A model generated the notes under the pieces. It did not search any database. It saw only the letters and a list, made by a program, of their open reading frames with translations, and was not told where the DNA came from. Positions 5,797-6,680 of a stretch of 6,680 bases of DNA are shown one piece after another. The stretch is from positions 1 through 6,680 of the forward strand of contig DASRZM010000074.1 of NCBI GenBank assembly GCA_035686365.1, read 5' to 3'. The DNA is from DASRZM01 sp035686365 (GTDB taxonomy: Bacteria; Pseudomonadota; Gammaproteobacteria; Xanthomonadales; Xanthomonadaceae). The position numbers were made by a program, and so were the translations under genes. Positions within the stretch are counted from its first letter, which is position 1. The number at the start of each line of letters is the position of its first letter.

Positions 5797-6089
5797 GGCA
5801 GCTCTGGCATGCGCGCCATCGAGTCCATCAACGATGCCGGCGTCCCGAACGGCAACGTGCCATTGCATCGCTTCTGGGTCGCGCCAAGTTCCGTGTCGGT
5901 CAGGTCCACTGGGGGAGGTCAAGTGGCAGGCATCGGCACCCGTGCAACCATGCGGTCACTTCAGGCCCGATCCATGGCGCCTCGGCTCCAACTTGCCGGG
6001 CCGCCGTCTATCTGTGCGTTCAAGTGGACGTCCGGGGGTATGCTTCATTCAAACCGGCCACTGTCGGCCGGCCGCCACTTAACGCGGCG
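5791..6089 (+). mobile_element. Integron gene cassette 1
   Basis: The 299-bp unit runs from the crossover point at G5790/T5791 to that at G6089/T6090 and ends in the attC site 6006-6095. Its first bases, GTTAGTCGGC (5790-5799), are complementary at 8 of 10 positions to the R'' arm of its own attC, GCCGTCTATC (6003-6012). That is the relation expected for a cassette that once circularised. Its coding content is doubtful. Confidence 0.65.
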
Positions 6090-6093
6090 TTAG
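5809..6093 (+). CDS. Doubtful ORF of cassette 1
   Basis: A 94-residue frame starts 18 bases inside the cassette with MRAIESINDAGVPNG. It ends at a TAG formed by the attC core itself (GTTAG), which is common for cassette ORFs. Position and orientation fit a cassette gene, but there is no clear ribosome-binding site. The second half is rich in Arg, Ser and Gly and has no motif I recognise. About a third of the frame lies inside the attC. It may be non-coding or a decayed gene. Confidence 0.25.
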   Translation: MRAIESINDAGVPNGNVPLHRFWVAPSSVSVRSTGGGQVAGIGTRATMRSLQARSMAPRLQLAGPPSICAFKWTSGGMLHSNRPLSAGRHLTRR

Positions 6094-6095
6094 TC
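6006..6095 (+). repeat. attC: attC recombination site of cassette 1
   Basis: The 90-bp site has all four attC arms. R'' is GTCTATC (6006-6012). After a 5-base spacer, L'' is GTTCAAGTGG (6018-6027). L' is CCACTTAAC (6075-6083). After another 5-base spacer, R' is GTTAGTC (6089-6095). L'' and L' pair over 9 bp with C6021 left unpaired, which gives the extrahelical base that integron integrases read on the bottom strand. The centre contains a further hairpin, CCGGCC (6054-6059) with GGCCGG (6066-6071). The layout and spacing follow attC sites such as that of aadA. Confidence 0.8.
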
Positions 6096-6131
6096 GGCAC
6101 AACAACCACCAACTTGCATTGGAGTCTCCAT

Positions 6132-6509
6132 ATGCCTGGATCACTCAGTTTCCGCAGTGCTGCGGTCTTGCTCCTTGCCGTATCGCCTGCTTTTGCGCAG
6201 GACCGGGCTGCGGCCATTCCGGATACGCCGGTACTACTCGAGAACAAATGTGTACGGGTGCAATACCACGATGTTGCTGTTGGTGAGGAAACGCCGATGC
6301 ACTCTCACCCCAATTACGTTGTTTACGTTCTCAACCCGTACAAGGCTAGAATCACCACAGCCGATGGTGCCGTACGTATCAATGAGCGTAAGGCTGGCGA
6401 AGCGTTCTGGAACGGTGCCACCCAGCACATCGTGAAAAACATCGGCGCTAGACCAATCCACAATTTGGTCGTGGAGCTCAAACCTGGCGCAGGTTCCGAG
6501 TGCCAGTAG
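6132..6509 (+). CDS. Secreted small cupin-domain protein of cassette 2
   Basis: The 125-residue product has a signal peptide (residues 1-22, hydrophobic AAVLLLAVSPAFA, likely cut before Gln23) and a single cupin barrel. Cupin motif 1 is seen as GEETPMHSHPNYVVYVLNPY (51-70) with metal-ligand candidates His57 and His59; the usual Glu is absent, with Val/Tyr in its place. Motif 2 is KAGEAFWNGATQHIVKN (87-103) with His99 and Asn103. Residues PVLLENKCVRVQYHDV (33-48) resemble the lead-in of small one-domain cupins. Substrate and reaction are unknown; a periplasmic location is predicted. GGAG at 6121-6124, 7 bases before the ATG, fixes the start, although the frame is open further upstream into the attC. 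The start is 42 bases inside the cassette and no promoter is visible, so expression may depend on upstream transcription. Confidence 0.88.
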   Translation: MPGSLSFRSAAVLLLAVSPAFAQDRAAAIPDTPVLLENKCVRVQYHDVAVGEETPMHSHPNYVVYVLNPYKARITTADGAVRINERKAGEAFWNGATQHIVKNIGARPIHNLVVELKPGAGSECQ

Positions 6510-6511
6510 CT

Positions 6512-6559
6512 GTGCCGGCTAACAATTCATTCAAGCCGAACCGGAGCTTCCTTCGGTTC
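6512..6559 (+). repeat. attC: Left half of the attC site of cassette 2, interrupted
   Basis: GTGCCGGCTAAC (6512-6523) is the extended R'' arm. It is followed by the 5-base spacer AATTC and L'' ATTCAAGCCGA (6529-6539), nearly identical to the corresponding part of the aadA cassette attC (CTAACAATTCGTTCAAGCCGA, one base different in this stretch, from memory). The arm continues GAACCG (6538-6543) and folds back with CGGTTC (6554-6559). The expected L' (GGCTTAAC) and R' (GTTRRRY) do not follow; insertion-sequence DNA begins instead. Confidence 0.85.
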
Positions 6560-6561
6560 AG

Positions 6562-6680
6562 TGGACACCCTGATCTAACTTCAGGAGCGTCCAAATGCCA
6601 AAGCCAGGTCCCAAAACAACCTACCGCTACAGCCCCGAGTTCAAAGCCACCGCCGTTCGTCTGAGCCAGCTGCCGGGTGT
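6562..6680 (+). mobile_element. Left end of an IS3-family insertion sequence
   Basis: attC similarity stops at 6559, and a transposase OrfA starts 35 bases later. The sequence TGGACACCC from 6562 is the likely start of the left terminal repeat, as IS3-family ends commonly begin with TG and carry a GGACA-type motif; the boundary could be a few bases either way. The element runs off the window, so its right end, target duplication and the rest of the attC are not visible. Confidence 0.7.
6595..6680 (+). CDS. IS3-family transposase OrfA, 5' part only
   Basis: Twenty-eight codons are present before the window ends. The product begins MPKPGPKTTYRYSPEFKATA, followed by VRLSQLPG. The pattern YSPEFKxxAVRL is the start of the helix-turn-helix domain of IS3/IS911-type OrfA proteins, which bind the element's ends. 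AGGAG (6583-6587), 7 bases before the ATG, is a good ribosome-binding site. OrfA normally overlaps an OrfB carrying the DDE integrase core by a -1 frameshift; neither the overlap nor OrfB is in view. The IS subgroup cannot be assigned from this fragment. Confidence 0.85.
   Translation, partial: MPKPGPKTTYRYSPEFKATAVRLSQLPG

Larger units (their letters stand above)
6090..6559 (+). mobile_element. Integron gene cassette 2 (cupin cassette), 3' end disrupted
   Basis: The unit starts at T6090, just after the core G6089, and ends in the attC half-site at 6512-6559. Its first 12 bases with the core, GTTAGTCGGCAC (6089-6100), match the reverse complement of GTGCCGGCTAAC (6512-6523) at 11 of 12 positions. 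That strongly supports these as the two ends of one cassette. It carries one gene in the cassette orientation. An insertion sequence has removed or displaced the right half of its attC. Base composition is visibly lower in GC than the host genes. Confidence 0.8.

Noticed and set aside
6024..6131. Longer start for the cupin gene inside the attC site
   Set aside because: The extra 36 residues would be encoded by attC and the cassette boundary; the ATG at 6132 has a well-placed GGAG and begins a signal peptide.

Overview
The window is high-GC DNA (42 of 60 bases are G or C at 1021-1080) that looks like a gammaproteobacterium of the Xanthomonadaceae/Lysobacteraceae, in the Lysobacter-Luteimonas-Xanthomonas range. 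Grounds: GTAG-type REP palindromes, an HslV with a short N-terminal prosegment before the catalytic Thr-Thr, and a secreted S8 protease with PA insert, PKD domain and C-terminal domain of the kind common in these bacteria. The genus is inference.

Layout. 1-668 has no convincing gene. It holds dispersed repeats: an edge-truncated copy of a palindromic element, a cluster of REP-type hairpins (291-411), and a 122-bp element closed by a perfect 27-bp inverted repeat (444-565). 669-3066 is a heat-shock-type operon: a sigma-32-like promoter, hslV (peptidase), a gap with four 13-bp tandem units, hslU (unfoldase), and a DUF971 gene that starts 7 bases after the hslU stop. HslV and HslU form the two-component ATP-dependent HslVU protease of the cytoplasm.

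3067-3326 is a regulatory gap leading to a secreted subtilisin-like protease (3327-5354). It holds a perfect 15-bp palindrome over a candidate -35 region, a G-rich structured leader, a 16-codon upstream ORF overlapping the protease start as ATGA, and a hairpin that can mask the Shine-Dalgarno. A textbook intrinsic terminator (5383-5414) ends the transcript. Behind it, on the minus strand, lies what looks like a remnant of a DUF486 membrane protein gene. 5585-5789 holds nothing I recognise apart from a 6-bp hairpin (5765-5780).

The right end (5790-6680) reads as a small integron cassette array with no integrase in view. Two cassettes begin with the same 11 bases (from 5790 and 6089). The first ends in a complete attC site (6006-6095). 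The second carries a lower-GC gene (28 of 60 bases G or C at 6301-6360) for a secreted cupin-like protein and ends in a typical attC left half. That attC is cut by an IS3-family insertion sequence whose first ORF runs off the window. The cassette boundaries are supported by complementarity between each cassette's first bases and its own attC R'' arm. This array is the most interesting part of the window.
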